This document shows positions 39,641 through 50,479 of a stretch of DNA of 64,000 nucleotides, one piece after another. The stretch's first letter is position 1, and every line of letters starts with the position of its first letter. Source of the stretch: Magnolia sinica (lineage: Eukaryota; Streptophyta; Magnoliopsida; Magnoliales; Magnoliaceae); contig NC_080578.1 in NCBI RefSeq assembly GCF_029962835.1, positions 56,041,001 to 56,105,000 on the forward strand. Direction: 5' to 3'. A model generated the notes under the pieces. The model did not search any database. It was given only the letters and a program-made list of their open reading frames with translations, and was not told the DNA's origin. The translations under genes and the position numbers were made by a program.

Positions 39641-40143
39641 GACGTTAAGTGTTGTCACGAACCCACTTGGGCATGAAACACTCTCAGCCCTCAAATTCAG
39701 ATTCTAATCTAAACCTAAAAAGAGAAAGGAAATAGAAATCTAGAATTAGAAAGAAAGAGGGAATTAGAAACAAGTTACCAAATTGGAAGATCCCAAGTTA
39801 AGGTCCTACAAAACAAGTCAGTTTCTAAAAGAAGAATTTCTAAAATTAGAAAGTTCCTCAAAATAAAAATAGAAAGTAAACTAGTTTCTAAAAAAAAAAA
39901 AAAAATTCTAAAAACAGAAAAAAGAAAATTTCTAAAAGCATATTAGGAAAGTTCTAAACCTAAAATTAGAAGGTAAGTTAATTTCTAAAAATAGAAAATA
40001 AAACCTGATCCTAAAAATAGAAAAATAGAAAAAATAGAAAGAGATTACCAATTTAGAAAGTTTCTATCAGGATCCTATAAAATAGGAAAGTTAGGTTAGT
40101 TTTTAAAAATCAAACAGAAAATCCTAAACCTGCCCCAAGAACT

Positions 40144-42288
40144 TATTCACAACCCCAAGTATAGGGTCGAGTTGTGGTAATAATCTCTGTAAGACCGAGG
40201 TCGAATTCACAAGGACTGAACCTTGTACGTATTCTGCAAGTAACTAGAATTAGAACTAGAAGAAGATGTAATCTAAATAAGGAGAATGTAAAAGAATAAT
40301 TGTGAATTATTAAACTAAAGCTTGTAAAATTCAAAGGTGGGAAACTAGGGTTTCCAAGGATCCACTTATAGAAATCAGGGATATCTATGCTTGATTTACA
40401 AACACAACTAGAATCAAAGTCCCATCTTCATCTAGTTGGAAGATATGTCATTAAAAATCAACTATGAACTTCCTTTGATCCAGTTCTCAAGAGATGAGAG
40501 GTATGAGAACTAGAATTGATTCCATCACAAAACCATGCCTACGAGACAAGGAAAACAACAGAATTTACTAATCCACAACCAGTCTGAGAGAATTATGAGA
40601 GTTAGGGAGAATTCCATCATCCAATCATGCCTAGGGAATGATGGTGAACAACAGGATTTCCTAAAATCATAATTTCAATAATGAAAAGAACGTACTCAAA
40701 GCTATCGCAGATCCATTGTAATTTAAGTCACAATAAATTATTAAAAAACTAAAAGTATTTCTTATAAACAAACTAGAATCAAAGATAGTTCAACTTAAAC
40801 ATGAATTAGAGCCATAGAAAACATCCCATTACACTAAAAGCTTCACCTCTTAGCCCTAGCTAAGAGGTTTAGCCAATCATAAACATGATTAAACTAAAAT
40901 CTCTAAAAAAAACATAAATAAACAAGAAGAAAAGAAAGGGAAAAAACTCTATTGAAAACAGCCGCCTCCACCCTCTCTCTCTCTTTGCCTTTGCTCACGT
41001 TCTCCCTGTTGCCCTCTCTCTCAACGTTTTTCTTCTCTTTATAGGATTTCTATCCATAGGTCGATTAGAGTCAGAGAACCGACTCTGTTTCCGCAGAAGA
41101 AATTCTAGAAAATCCCTGTTTTGGTGCGGCGAATCTTGGAAACCGACCTGCATTAGATCTGATCTAGGCTGGCTGATCGTCCCGATTTTCTGATCCGACT
41201 CCTTAGACGGGGTCGAGACTCACGTCCCGTGAATTTGGATAGTCAAGGTCATTGGTTTAGTCCCGAGATTGGTGGACCATCATGCCGAATCGCCTGGCTT
41301 TCTCGGACAGAGGTCTTGCGCACGTTTCTTGCGCTGTGATGATTGATGGGCCCCTGATCAGTGCCATCAGGGAAATCCAGTCCGTCCATTGGATTCAACT
41401 CGAAAAACCAGTCAGAGATGAACAGTTTTGGATCGGATCTGTGGTGGCCTACGAAATATTTCTTGGCACCATCTCTCTTCCGTTTGGACAGTTGAAAACC
41501 GATCTTCATTGTCTTTCTTCAATTTCTCTCCTAGGCCTGGATTAGATGGCTTGTTAGAGGCTACTAGATGGTCCAAATCGGACATCTGAGCTAAGATTGA
41601 TGGCCCACAAAGATCGCCCGGATCTCTATGTTCATCCGTTCACAACGGCGAGAAGGAGGATTTTGAATCCTTACATGATTATGCGGGTCAGTGGTCTTTG
41701 ACTGCTATGGCCGATTTAGTGCACAGCGGCCACACCCCTACTGTGCACTTGCACAATGTAGGGTGTGGTCTGCTTTGACCTTTTTGGCAAATCCACACCG
41801 TTCATCCGTCTTTCCTTCTAATTTAAGGGTGGAGCCCAAATTTGAGGCATATCCGGACATCAGGTGGGCCCCAAATCAATGATTTATGGCTAATCTTTCC
41901 GTTGGACAACTTCCACAAAGATCCAAGGGCTAAAATTTTACATGTACGGTTACTTTATGATCCTCGGGCTGGATATAAAGTTATGTCAAACAGATGGTGG
42001 GAACCCTATGATCTTGCATTCAGGATGATTTTCATGCCTCGTTATCTTCAATCACTTAGTTTTTTTGGATCTTTGGTGTGTGAATTCTTCAATCTCAGTC
42101 TCTTGAGATCCATCCCCTTTCCTTGGTGATTTTCGAGCATCAAATCCATGCTTTTAGTACCCTTTTCAGTCCAAGCTCTTAAATTCACCTTGCAACATAA
42201 ACATGATTAAAATAGAATGTTAAGCATTATCATGTTCATAAAACCAAGTAATAATTGGGGTCTAATATGCAATAATTGACCCTTAACA
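40144..42288 (-). repeat. 5' LTR of Athila E (2145 bp)
   Basis: Pairs with 30946-33085. Between it and gag (39700-40143) is an A-rich leader with repeated 'ctaaaaatagaaa' runs and no gene. Confidence 0.9.
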
Positions 42289-44603
42289 GTCATGTTTCCT
42301 AAAGTTAATTTCATGATACCATTCCTACAATTAATGATGGCATTTGATGTTGCTAGGAATGGCCGACCATGGATGACAGGAATTTGAGTGCCTATGTCAA
42401 TAATGAGTTGTGTGTCCAAGACAATAAAATCTACTGGATAGTAGAATTTATTGACTTTGACTAGTACGTCCTCTATCATTTGTCTCGGTATACGAACTGA
42501 ATGATTAGCTAGTTGAAGTATGGTCCTGGTGGGTTTTAATTCACCAACGCCAAGCTGCTCATAAATCGAGTATGGAATCAGATTAACACTCGCTCCCAAG
42601 TCAAGTAGTGCATGTTTAATCCTGTAATTCCCAATTACACAAGAGATAGTTGGGCTACCGGGATCTTTGTATTTTGTGGCACATCTTGCTTGAGGATGGC
42701 ACTCACTTTTTTTATCAAAAAAAAATTATTTTGACTATTTTGCCATCTCTTAGCCATACATAAATCTTTCAAAAACTTGGCATATGATGGCATTTTTTTA
42801 ATGGCATCAAACAAAGAAATATTGATCTTCACTTGCTTAAGCATCTCCAATATGTCCTGAGTGTTAAACAGAGGTTTTGGTGAAATCAACCTTTGAGGGA
42901 ACCAAGCAACTGACTTATACTCTTTTTTCGGTTCTTTCTCATATGTAGCATAGCCAGGTCCATCATTCCATCATTCCTCTCATGTTCTTCCAAGTCCTTA
43001 ATCTTCTTAGCCCTCATTGGGGTAAACTTAGCTTGCTCCACATGGTGGTTCGAAGAGCTTGGGTCACTTATTTCTCATTATTGTTTTGGGATAGGTAGTG
43101 GTTGGGCTGGAAGAGTCCCTTTCTCCCTAACTGCTAGTTGTGACTCAATTCTTTGGATAGATGGTTTAAACACTCCCAAGGATATTTTAATATCCTGGAA
43201 TGCTTGTAACACATTTTAGTTAAATTTTTCTTGATTTTGCATGAATTTCTGAACCATATCTTCTTGGGATCTTTTCTAATTTAATGGATTCAAATTTGAC
43301 GGAAAAGCTCCTTGAGGATTTCTCTCTATATTGGTGGTTTACCCATTCCTCTAACTGAAGTTGGGATGGTTCCTCCAACTAGGATTATACGTGTTTGAGA
43401 TGTGGGTGTTGAACGGCCTTTGATAATTATTCACGACATTAGATTCTCGTGTAATAACTTTTAAAACGTGGGAATTGTGGGAGAATCATATGCCAAGTGT
43501 ATGTTATTGGTGTAATTACCATAACCAATTTCAACGTTCTCATCAAGTTTGACCATTTATACTCTTTTAAGTTCCATGGCTTCAATCTTTCTTATGAGAT
43601 TAGGTACCCTAGCATTCACATTGTCTTCCTCTCTTAAGATGTACATTCCTCCCTTTTCTCTAGATTGAGTCGGCATGGCATTGGTGGGCTTTGATGAGGT
43701 ATCCCAAGATTACGCGTTTTCAACAAGTACATCGAATAATCCCATGTGTCATCAGGATCCTTATTCATGAATTCCCTGTTACACATTATCTCTACGAATT
43801 GGCGCATGGGCGAAGTAAGTCCATCATAGAAAAAGCTTATAACCTGATAAGTTTCATAGCCATGATGTGGATAAGAATTTAAAAGATCCTTTAATCTCTC
43901 TCAACATTAGAAGAAGGTGTCTTCCTCTTTTTGAGAGAAATTCATTATCGCCCTCCTCAGGGTATTGGTCTTATAAACAGGGAAGAACATTTTAAGGAAT
44001 TCCCTGGTCATCTCAGCCCATGTCCCCATTGATCTTGGCCTTAAGGAATGAAGCCAAGACTTGGCCTTCTCTTTCAAAGAGAAAGGAAACAATTTCAGTC
44101 ACAGGATGTCCTCAGAGACATCAAATTGTAGGGTTGCTACAATCTCATTGAAATCCTTGAGATGTATATTTGGACTTTCAGAGTCAATTCCATGAAACTT
44201 CGAAAGTATTTGGATCACTCCCGGTTTGAAATCCGTGAGGTGTATTCACCCTTGCTGGTTGTAAGTAATCATGTAACGTTCTAGGCAGATGAACATTATG
44301 CACAACATTCTCATCTTGTTGTTCTTCGGCAGAATGGAGCGGTTAATTTATAGGCATATTTTCTATTGACTCCTATGATCTAAAGCGTGTTTAATCCAGT
44401 AATGGATAGGTAAACGTTCGAGTAATCCTCCTTCACTTAGGAGAAGTAGAGTGTTATCATAGACCCACTTGGGCATGAAACACTTATTCCCAAGTCTAAA
44501 CTAAATCCTAAAAAGAAAATTACAAAAAAAAAAAAGAAAAGAAATTTGAAATCACTACAGCAAGAATAGTTGGAAAGAGATTATCAGATAGATTATTTTA
44601 TGT
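42289..44603 (-). mobile_element. Athila-type element D, upstream piece (protease, gag, leader)
   Basis: - strand: protease 42620 to 42294 ('GASVNLIPYSIYEQLGVGEL', 'FIVLDTQLIIDIGTQIP'), gag about 44470 to 42700 (core 'MFPFSLKEKAKSWLHSLRPR' at 43907-44092), then A-rich leader to 44603. The gag reads continue the piece at 29394-30945 across Athila E. The leader is interrupted by a CACTA end at 44604, so D's 5' LTR is not visible. Broken. Confidence 0.85.
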
Positions 44604-44617
44604 CACTACACCAAAAT

Positions 44618-44692
44618 CCCTATTTAGGAATGGTTAAAAACCGTTCCTACCTAAATGGTTTATGAACGGCTTTTAACCGTTCCTAAATAGGG
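44618..44692. repeat. Subterminal hairpin of CACTA element 1
   Basis: Inverted repeat with arms ccctatttaggaa(t)ggttaaaa and ttttaaccgttcctaaataggg. A further copy of the aacggtt motif continues to about 44870. Confidence 0.85.
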
Positions 44693-45469
44693 TGTTGCAA
44701 AAACTTAGGAACGGTTGAAAACCATAGCAAATTTTCAATTTAGGGATGGTTAAAAACCATCGTAAATTTTCAATTTCGGAACGGTTCTAAACCCTTTTCA
44801 TTTTGGGAATGGTATTTTAAGAATGGTATTTTTTCATATTTAAGAACGGTTTTGAACCCTCCCTTATTTAGGAAGTGTCGGTAAAAGGCAATAAATTTCT
44901 TTTTTCGATTGGAAATTGTATTTTTTTAATATTTGAAACCAAAAGAATGTTATAATATAATTAAAAATGAATATTAAAAAATATTGTATGACTTTAAAAT
45001 AAAAGATATATAATATTTACAACAATAAGTTGAAAATTGTTCAAATACATTAAAAAAACCCTCCATATGGTCCACTCCTAACTTTTCCAATACAACCATT
45101 TCCAACCTCTTTGTGCACACATCATTTCAACCAAGCAGCGTTGATACCCATCTGCAACATTCACTACCAAAGTCTTCATCTGCAAGTTTAAGAGAACAAA
45201 CATGTCAAGAAGTAAGTCAAATAAGACAATGTAGATTTTATAATGCATGTTTTTAGTTCCCACAAACGAACAAGACAAATGAATGGTTGTCTGAGTATGT
45301 TATTTATTGAATGTATATTATATTAGAGCAACCGAAAGCCTTCATATCAAGCACATAACAAGAATTAGGAAAAGAAAAAGGGACAGAAAAAATACATAGA
45401 ATTCTCCTTTTTTTCTTTTCATTTTTTTTCCTTTTTATTTTTGTTTCTAAGGAATTCATATCCGAACTG

Positions 45470-45651
45470 ACAACATCAACCAAATATTCAGCCTGACCAA
45501 GAAGATCAACAATGTAAGCATAATGCTCCACTCTACAATAGATGTTCCGCCTAGGAATTCCTCTAGTGAGTAGAAATTCCGTACAATAAGTTAAACTGAC
45601 TTCACCAGGGGTCAGGGAGACCATTCGTTGATATGAACAATAATGAAGCAC
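45470..45651 (-). pseudogene. PPR-protein remnant
   Basis: The - strand encodes 'RVEHYAYIVDLLGQAEYL', a close match to the 'EHYACMVDLLGRAG' signature found in plant pentatricopeptide (PLS/E-type) proteins, preceded by 'LTRGIPRRN'. Only this block is recognisable; the 3' continuation (45304-45470) is Lys-rich low complexity. It is far too short for a working PPR gene, so most likely a captured fragment inside the CACTA element. Confidence 0.5.
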
Positions 45652-46369
45652 AACACAAGTCTATACCATTGAGTATACAAGAAGAGAATGCGGTTAAAGA
45701 CGTTGAATGCAACTCAAGTTGACTTTCATATGATGCAAAATTAACATAATATTTTATAACACTTGCATAAATAAGATGCTGAAATTTACTGTCAATTGAA
45801 TTGCATGTCCCAAACCATCAATGTTTTAGCTTCCTCACATTTAAAAGCACTAATCTCTCACCTTATATGATGTAAACCATCCAATATATTGCTCCAAAAA
45901 AATTAAAAAAACCAAAAAAAAAAAAAAAAAAACCATGAAGTATAAAAAAAAATGAGAAACGTCATGGACCCCACCATGGATGGCCAGATACTATAGGAAT
46001 CTTAACCGTTAACAGGTGGCAAATGGATGTCAAAGAAAGCAAACACAGCAACCGTTCAAATTCAACCATAGGGACAGTGAGCAGGGTCCAGGCCTAGGTT
46101 TTTGCAGAATATTCTGTAAGCCCAGCTCAACCATAGGAATGAGTGGGCTTGGGCCTGAAATTGAATGGATCGATAAGTGAATGGGCAAGATGAGCCTTAA
46201 ACACAACCCACCCATTACCACCCCAAAGAGCCGGATCTAAACTATGCAATGACATAGCTGGCATTGCATTTGATTTTTTGAACCAACAACTTATATATTT
46301 ATGTATTTACTTTCCTAAAATGGAGAAGAAGATGGTTTGACTTGAAAATTAATCGATTGCCTACTTGTG

Positions 46370-46594
46370 ATCGAGCGTCAGCTTGTAAATTTCTTTGATG
46401 GCAGAGCTCACAGCATATAGAGACATCTTCCCCACCTGCAGCACAGTTCATGCTGAAATTAGTGAACTCATGGATTTGCACAGCTACCTCTAATATCTGA
46501 AGTTTCGCTTCGTGGTCGTTTGGAAGACAGCAGATTTCTTGAGCCAACTGCACAGATTGCCCCAAGCTCTCGGGAGATAGGACATCGAGACCGA
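46370..46594 (-). pseudogene. Unrecognised exon pair on the - strand
   Basis: The - strand from the CACTA 2 end leftwards is open: 'LDVLSPESLGQSVQLAQE' continuing 'CLPNDHEAKLQILEVAVQIH'. A candidate acceptor (gtgctgcag) at about 46437 precedes 'KMSLYAVSSAIKEIYKLTLD' followed by HK and a stop at about 46374. Codon-like composition and splice signals suggest pieces of a host gene. I do not recognise the family. The upstream side is cut at the CACTA boundary at 46595. Confidence 0.35.
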
Positions 46595-47474
46595 CACTAC
46601 ACTAAAACTTTGGCTCGGGAACGGTTACGTTTCTGGTTTAGAAACGGCTTTTTAGGCTAAAACGGTTCGCAACCGCTCCTTAATTGTCTTAACACTCCCT
46701 AGTTGCAAACCCTACTCTCTCTCTCTCTCTCATTTTTTTCTCATTTCTTCCCGCCAAGTCCACCGGCCTCCCACCCAGCCCCTTTCAAAACCCACATCTC
46801 CTTCCCATCTCCTTCCAAAACTCCCATTTCCTTCCAATCTCCTTCCAAAACCTCAAACTCATCCCTGTTAAAACCCCATCATCGTCCGCACCTAGCCCCT
46901 TTTAAAACCTTAAACCCCTATAGATTGAAACCCATCGATTTTGCATATGAAACCTTCTGATCTAGCAATGCTCCCCTCTGACACCGTCGATCTTCGTCAT
47001 CTTCTCTGTTTCCTGATCGATCTACACAGGTAAACCACATCACTACTGGACAATAAGGAAAACAGGAAATCAATGGACCTCGGTTGCTTTCGCCGCTCTT
47101 CAAATCTCAGTATCATCACAATCTCCCACATTTATGTCACTGCAGAAGGTCGTATACATGGTCCGATCGACTTCGTCCAAACGACTCGCATCGGATTTCC
47201 TCTTCTTCATCATGGAACAGAAATCAAAATCCAAAACCCTCACCAAACACAATCCATCACCACGTATACCCCGTTCGTTGTGTGTTTGGTGTCTGGTAGT
47301 TGGAGCTGGAGATGTTCCGGCATTACATCACGCAGGACGTGTAATTCCTTAGGGCTTTTGCATGGGCGTGAGTTCTGGATTCTTCTATTTCTTTTATTTT
47401 TCTTTCGGTGGATTGCTCGCATTGTCAGGGTTAGGGTTTTGGCTTCAGTTGTTCTGAATTAGGTTTTTTTTTTA

Positions 47475-47584
47475 GGGACGAGATGGTGGAAGAATGTGCA
47501 GATGACGACGATGCAAAGATGTGGATATCTGAGTTGAGGAATGCCATTTTGGAGGAGATGAAAATGCATGATGCGATCATTGAA
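47475..47584 (+). pseudogene. Candidate first coding exon, unrecognised
   Basis: A T-rich acceptor (ttttttttttag) precedes ggacgag and ATG at 47483. The 34-codon frame MVEECADDDDAKMWISELRN continues 'AILEEMKMHDAIIE' and ends at a good donor (GAA/gtaagc) at 47585. The product would be acidic and helical. It is probably a host-gene piece carried by the CACTA element; no family recognised. Confidence 0.4.
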
Positions 47585-48266
47585 GTAAGCTTTCGATGTT
47601 TTGGGTGTGTACAATAGCGTTTGCATTTCCTTCATCCTATGATCTTTCTTTGTGATGAGGAATTATACAGTCCCGGAATGGAGGATTTGAATGATCTCTC
47701 AGTTTCCTAATTTTGTACTAGTGGGGTCCATGGTTGGATGATCTGGACCATTGATTTGATTGGCTCATCAGTAGTGCGCCATGCGCCATGAAAATCTCTG
47801 GTGTGACCATTTAACTGTTCGTGGACTGCGAATGGAGGGTTCAGAACAAGAAAACACAGTTGTCATCCACATTTGACTGAGAAAGGCCATGGCTTGGATG
47901 GTTAGGATCTTCCACTCTTGGACAATCCATCCATCTGTGGCCATTCAGATCAACGGCCTGGATCACTGGTCCATGGGCTTACTTGAGGGTTGTATGCATG
48001 TCCTTGGGTCGAGGATCATGCATTGCAGAATCCCAGTTGGTAATCATTTCGATGTCTGTTCCAAATGAATTCGATGAGTTAGTTCTTCCTGTAAGATTTA
48101 TAAATTTATTCCATCATGCTCTTAGTTTTCGCTGTGGACTACGTCAAATGGAAATAAGCAACTGAGGATGGATTTGTTGGGGAACATGCCACGTCCTGTT
48201 CTATCCAGTTATGCCCTGATGCATGTTAGTTTCCAAGTTTTGACTTTCAGCTGCAGGTCATTCATA

Positions 48267-48387
48267 GGGAAGTGACTTCTTACCCCCAGCCCCATGAGGT
48301 TTCCTGGCAGTTTGCTTTTGATGACTTACAGCCGAATTTCCTCCCCCAAACACTACTTGTAAGTGATTTACCTCTAAGTCACTTCCC
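48267..48387. repeat. Small hairpin element (MITE-like)
   Basis: Perfect 12-bp inverted repeat gggaagtgactt / aagtcacttccc about 97 bp apart. The downstream flank 'ggcatccaaacgaaccctaa' resembles the ends of common plant MITEs. The outer boundaries are not clear. Confidence 0.45.
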
Positions 48388-48911
48388 ACTTACAACTCAT
48401 AGGCATCCAAACGAACCCTAAAGGTGAGTCTTGAAAGATGGCAGAAATAGCTTTATGGACATATAATTAGAGATTGCTTTGCAGAAACAGAAATTGGAAA
48501 TGTAATCATTTGTTCCTTTGGGGACTTGGATCTTTCTAGTCTTATTATTATTATTTTTCTTCATTTCCGGGGATCTTGATGAGTGGTATCAGTAGCCATG
48601 CTCTAGAGGAGCTGTGTTCTACGAAGACAGGATACTCCATCTTAATAATATCCTGAGGTATGCATTCTTAGGAAAGATCGTTCCTTCATGGCAATTGGAG
48701 GCCCATGGAATGCAGCTCTAGATAGTGGAGATCCCTTGGTGGATGATTCCTCCTTGGTTCAGTTAGCTCCTAGGTGCTTACTGCTAGTATTTTTGTTTCT
48801 AATCCATCAAGAAAAAAAGAACCCATAATAAATTTGTCGTTAGGTTTTTAAATTTCAAAATATACAGATGGTATTTTGTTCACTAAAATCTAGAGTTGAT
48901 TTCTTTGACAG

Positions 48912-48975
48912 ACATGTGAAAGATTTAACCCAACTTGATCTGCAAAATTCCCAGCACTGGAATCGGTTTCTTGAG
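48912..48975 (+). pseudogene. Candidate internal exon, unrecognised
   Basis: Acceptor tttctttgacag, then one base plus 21 codons reading HVKDLTQLDLQNSQHWNRFL and E, then donor gtagtc. It may belong with the exon at 47475-47584, though the phases need another exon between them. 47590-48900 between them holds intron-like and MITE-like DNA only. Confidence 0.35.
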
Positions 48976-49719
48976 GTAGTCTTGGCTCCTTTTGTACTTT
49001 CTTAGTTCGTGTTTTTGTGCTGCATGACTATTGTGTGTTTGTGATTTTTGTTTAATGGAAGTTTCAGATCAAAATTTATGATTAATCATTAGAGGAATGA
49101 TGATCTGATCTAATGCTAACTTGGTTGGAAGTTAGGGGTGAACAGATCATCTAAGGTATTAGTGATTTAGTGTACTTCTTTCTTGAGTTTATTTTGCTGC
49201 ACTTGCAGCCAATCTAGCTTTTAAATGGTTTTGATTGATTGTCATCTACAGACTTCAGTTCCAACGGTACATTACAAGGTCCACAATGAATTTGCAACAC
49301 CAATTTTTGTAAAACACAGAAAATAGTTATGGAATCAGCAATTATTCACAAATTTCCAGGCTATTAAACCTAATTTCTACATTAAAATCAAATTTATGAC
49401 AACTCAACCGAAATTTCCAGCAATTTTGTGCAAACTCCAAGCACTAAAACATGATCTTTTGTTATGAGAAACTTTCTTAGCGATAACTGTAATTTCCAAC
49501 ATCTACAGTAAATTCTAGCAATGAATATCAAAATGACTGCACTTCTGGTCTCAAAAAGGAAAACGGGGTTATTTCTCTCTAATTCTCTAATCGTATGGTA
49601 AAAGCCTTTATATAGTAAATTGAACCTTAAATTGTCATTGAATCCTAGCCATTGGCTATAATACATTTCAGCCCTTCCAACAGATGTGAAATGATAGTCT
49701 AAGGAAATCCATAACGTCT

Positions 49720-50466
49720 CGAAAAAAATCCGTACAAAGACCCGAGTACCACCTCAGGCAGAAATCCCTGAGGATCATATTTTGTAGAAATTTAGGCAAA
49801 AATTAATTAAGTGTTGAACTAGATTAATCTGTGGATTTAGCTCGAACCACTATCAATACGAATGGTAAGACCTAAAACCATCAAAATTGCTAATTCAACA
49901 CTGTTTGAGATTGTAGGAAAAATCTCAAAAGCCTATTGCTCTCAGGAGCACATTGAAACTCCGTATCGGACCTGGACCGCACGTCGAAAGTCCGATAACC
50001 GTGAACTATGAGGTTATGACTGCCTTAATGGGCTTGACAACCATCGTAGGAATCGGGCCCAAATAATATCAAGAAATGGATAATTTGAGCCTTGAATGAA
50101 GTGTGTGAGAAACCCGAATATCTTTATAAAATGCAATGAAACTTAAGTGAATTGGGTCATTCACTCACAGGTGAAATTGAAGATTTTAGATCTTCAGTTT
50201 CTGACCAAACTTCACCTATGGGAAAAAGAAATTTCCCTACTCTTATCCATATACTTTTGGCCCCGATCGAATAAGTATAACCGTTGAACTGACATGGGTC
50301 CCCTGCAGTCGATCAGCTAATCCAATCGCTCTGAAATCACATCCTAGCATAGATCCATTGTCAGGGAAACTATGCTATGACATAAGTGAATAATGGACCT
50401 TCAGATGAGCCTCGTTTGCCCGAAACAGGCACCCTTTGGTTATAACCTAAGTATACCATGGCCCTG
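49720..50466 (+). repeat. Chromovirus-type LTR fragment
   Basis: 'tatcggacctggaccgcacgtcgaaagtccgat' (49964-49997) and 'ggttataacctaagtatacc' (50438-50457) match, in order, LTR positions 9720-9750 and 10183-10204 of chromovirus 1. It is the front part of a related LTR and stops exactly at the CACTA 3 end. The continuation expected on the far side is not in the window. The left edge near 49720 is approximate; 49000-49720 has no feature I can support. Confidence 0.6.
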
Positions 50467-50479
50467 CACTACAAGAAAG

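Larger units (their letters stand above)
30946..42288 (-). mobile_element. Athila-type element E with both LTRs and GTCAT target duplication
   Basis: 11.3 kb element on the - strand: 5' LTR 40144-42288, gag, protease, RT, RNase H, integrase, noncoding 3' region, polypurine tract, 3' LTR 30946-33085. Flanked by gtcat at 30941-30945 and 42289-42293, and Athila D sequence resumes across it. LTRs differ at about 6-9% of sites in a segment compared by eye, so E is older than chromovirus 1 (about 3-4 million years at 1e-8 substitutions per site per year, rate uncertain). Structure complete; coding region broken with roughly a dozen or more breaks. Confidence 0.93.
44604..46594 (+). mobile_element. 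CACTA (En/Spm) element 1, left end
   Basis: CACTACACCAAAATCCC starts inside Athila D's leader. It is followed by subterminal inverted repeats of 'aaccgttcctaaata' type; 44618-44692 forms a near-perfect hairpin (ccctatttaggaa ... ttcctaaataggg). No matching TAGTG right end was found, so the right limit is only the next CACTA end. Inside are a PPR-like remnant and an unrecognised exon, both on the - strand, suggesting captured gene pieces. 44880-45060 and 45660-46290 are AT-rich with nothing supported. Confidence 0.7.
46595..50466 (+). mobile_element. CACTA (En/Spm) element 2, left end and uncertain body
   Basis: CACTACACTAAAAC at 46595 is followed by 'gggaacggtt', 'agaaacggct' and 'aaaacggttcgcaaccg' subterminal motifs, then a CT-rich leader (46718-46732 and 46740-46900, with repeated 'ccttccaa' blocks) and small exon-like pieces. 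No transposase and no right end were found, so everything after about 49000 may be flank. It is a non-autonomous or gene-carrying CACTA candidate. Confidence 0.6.

Noticed and set aside
47073-47462. 129-codon frame near the CACTA 2 leader
   Set aside because: Overlapping frames of similar length in all three phases and leader-like composition; no conserved motif recognised, although an upstream noncoding exon remains possible.
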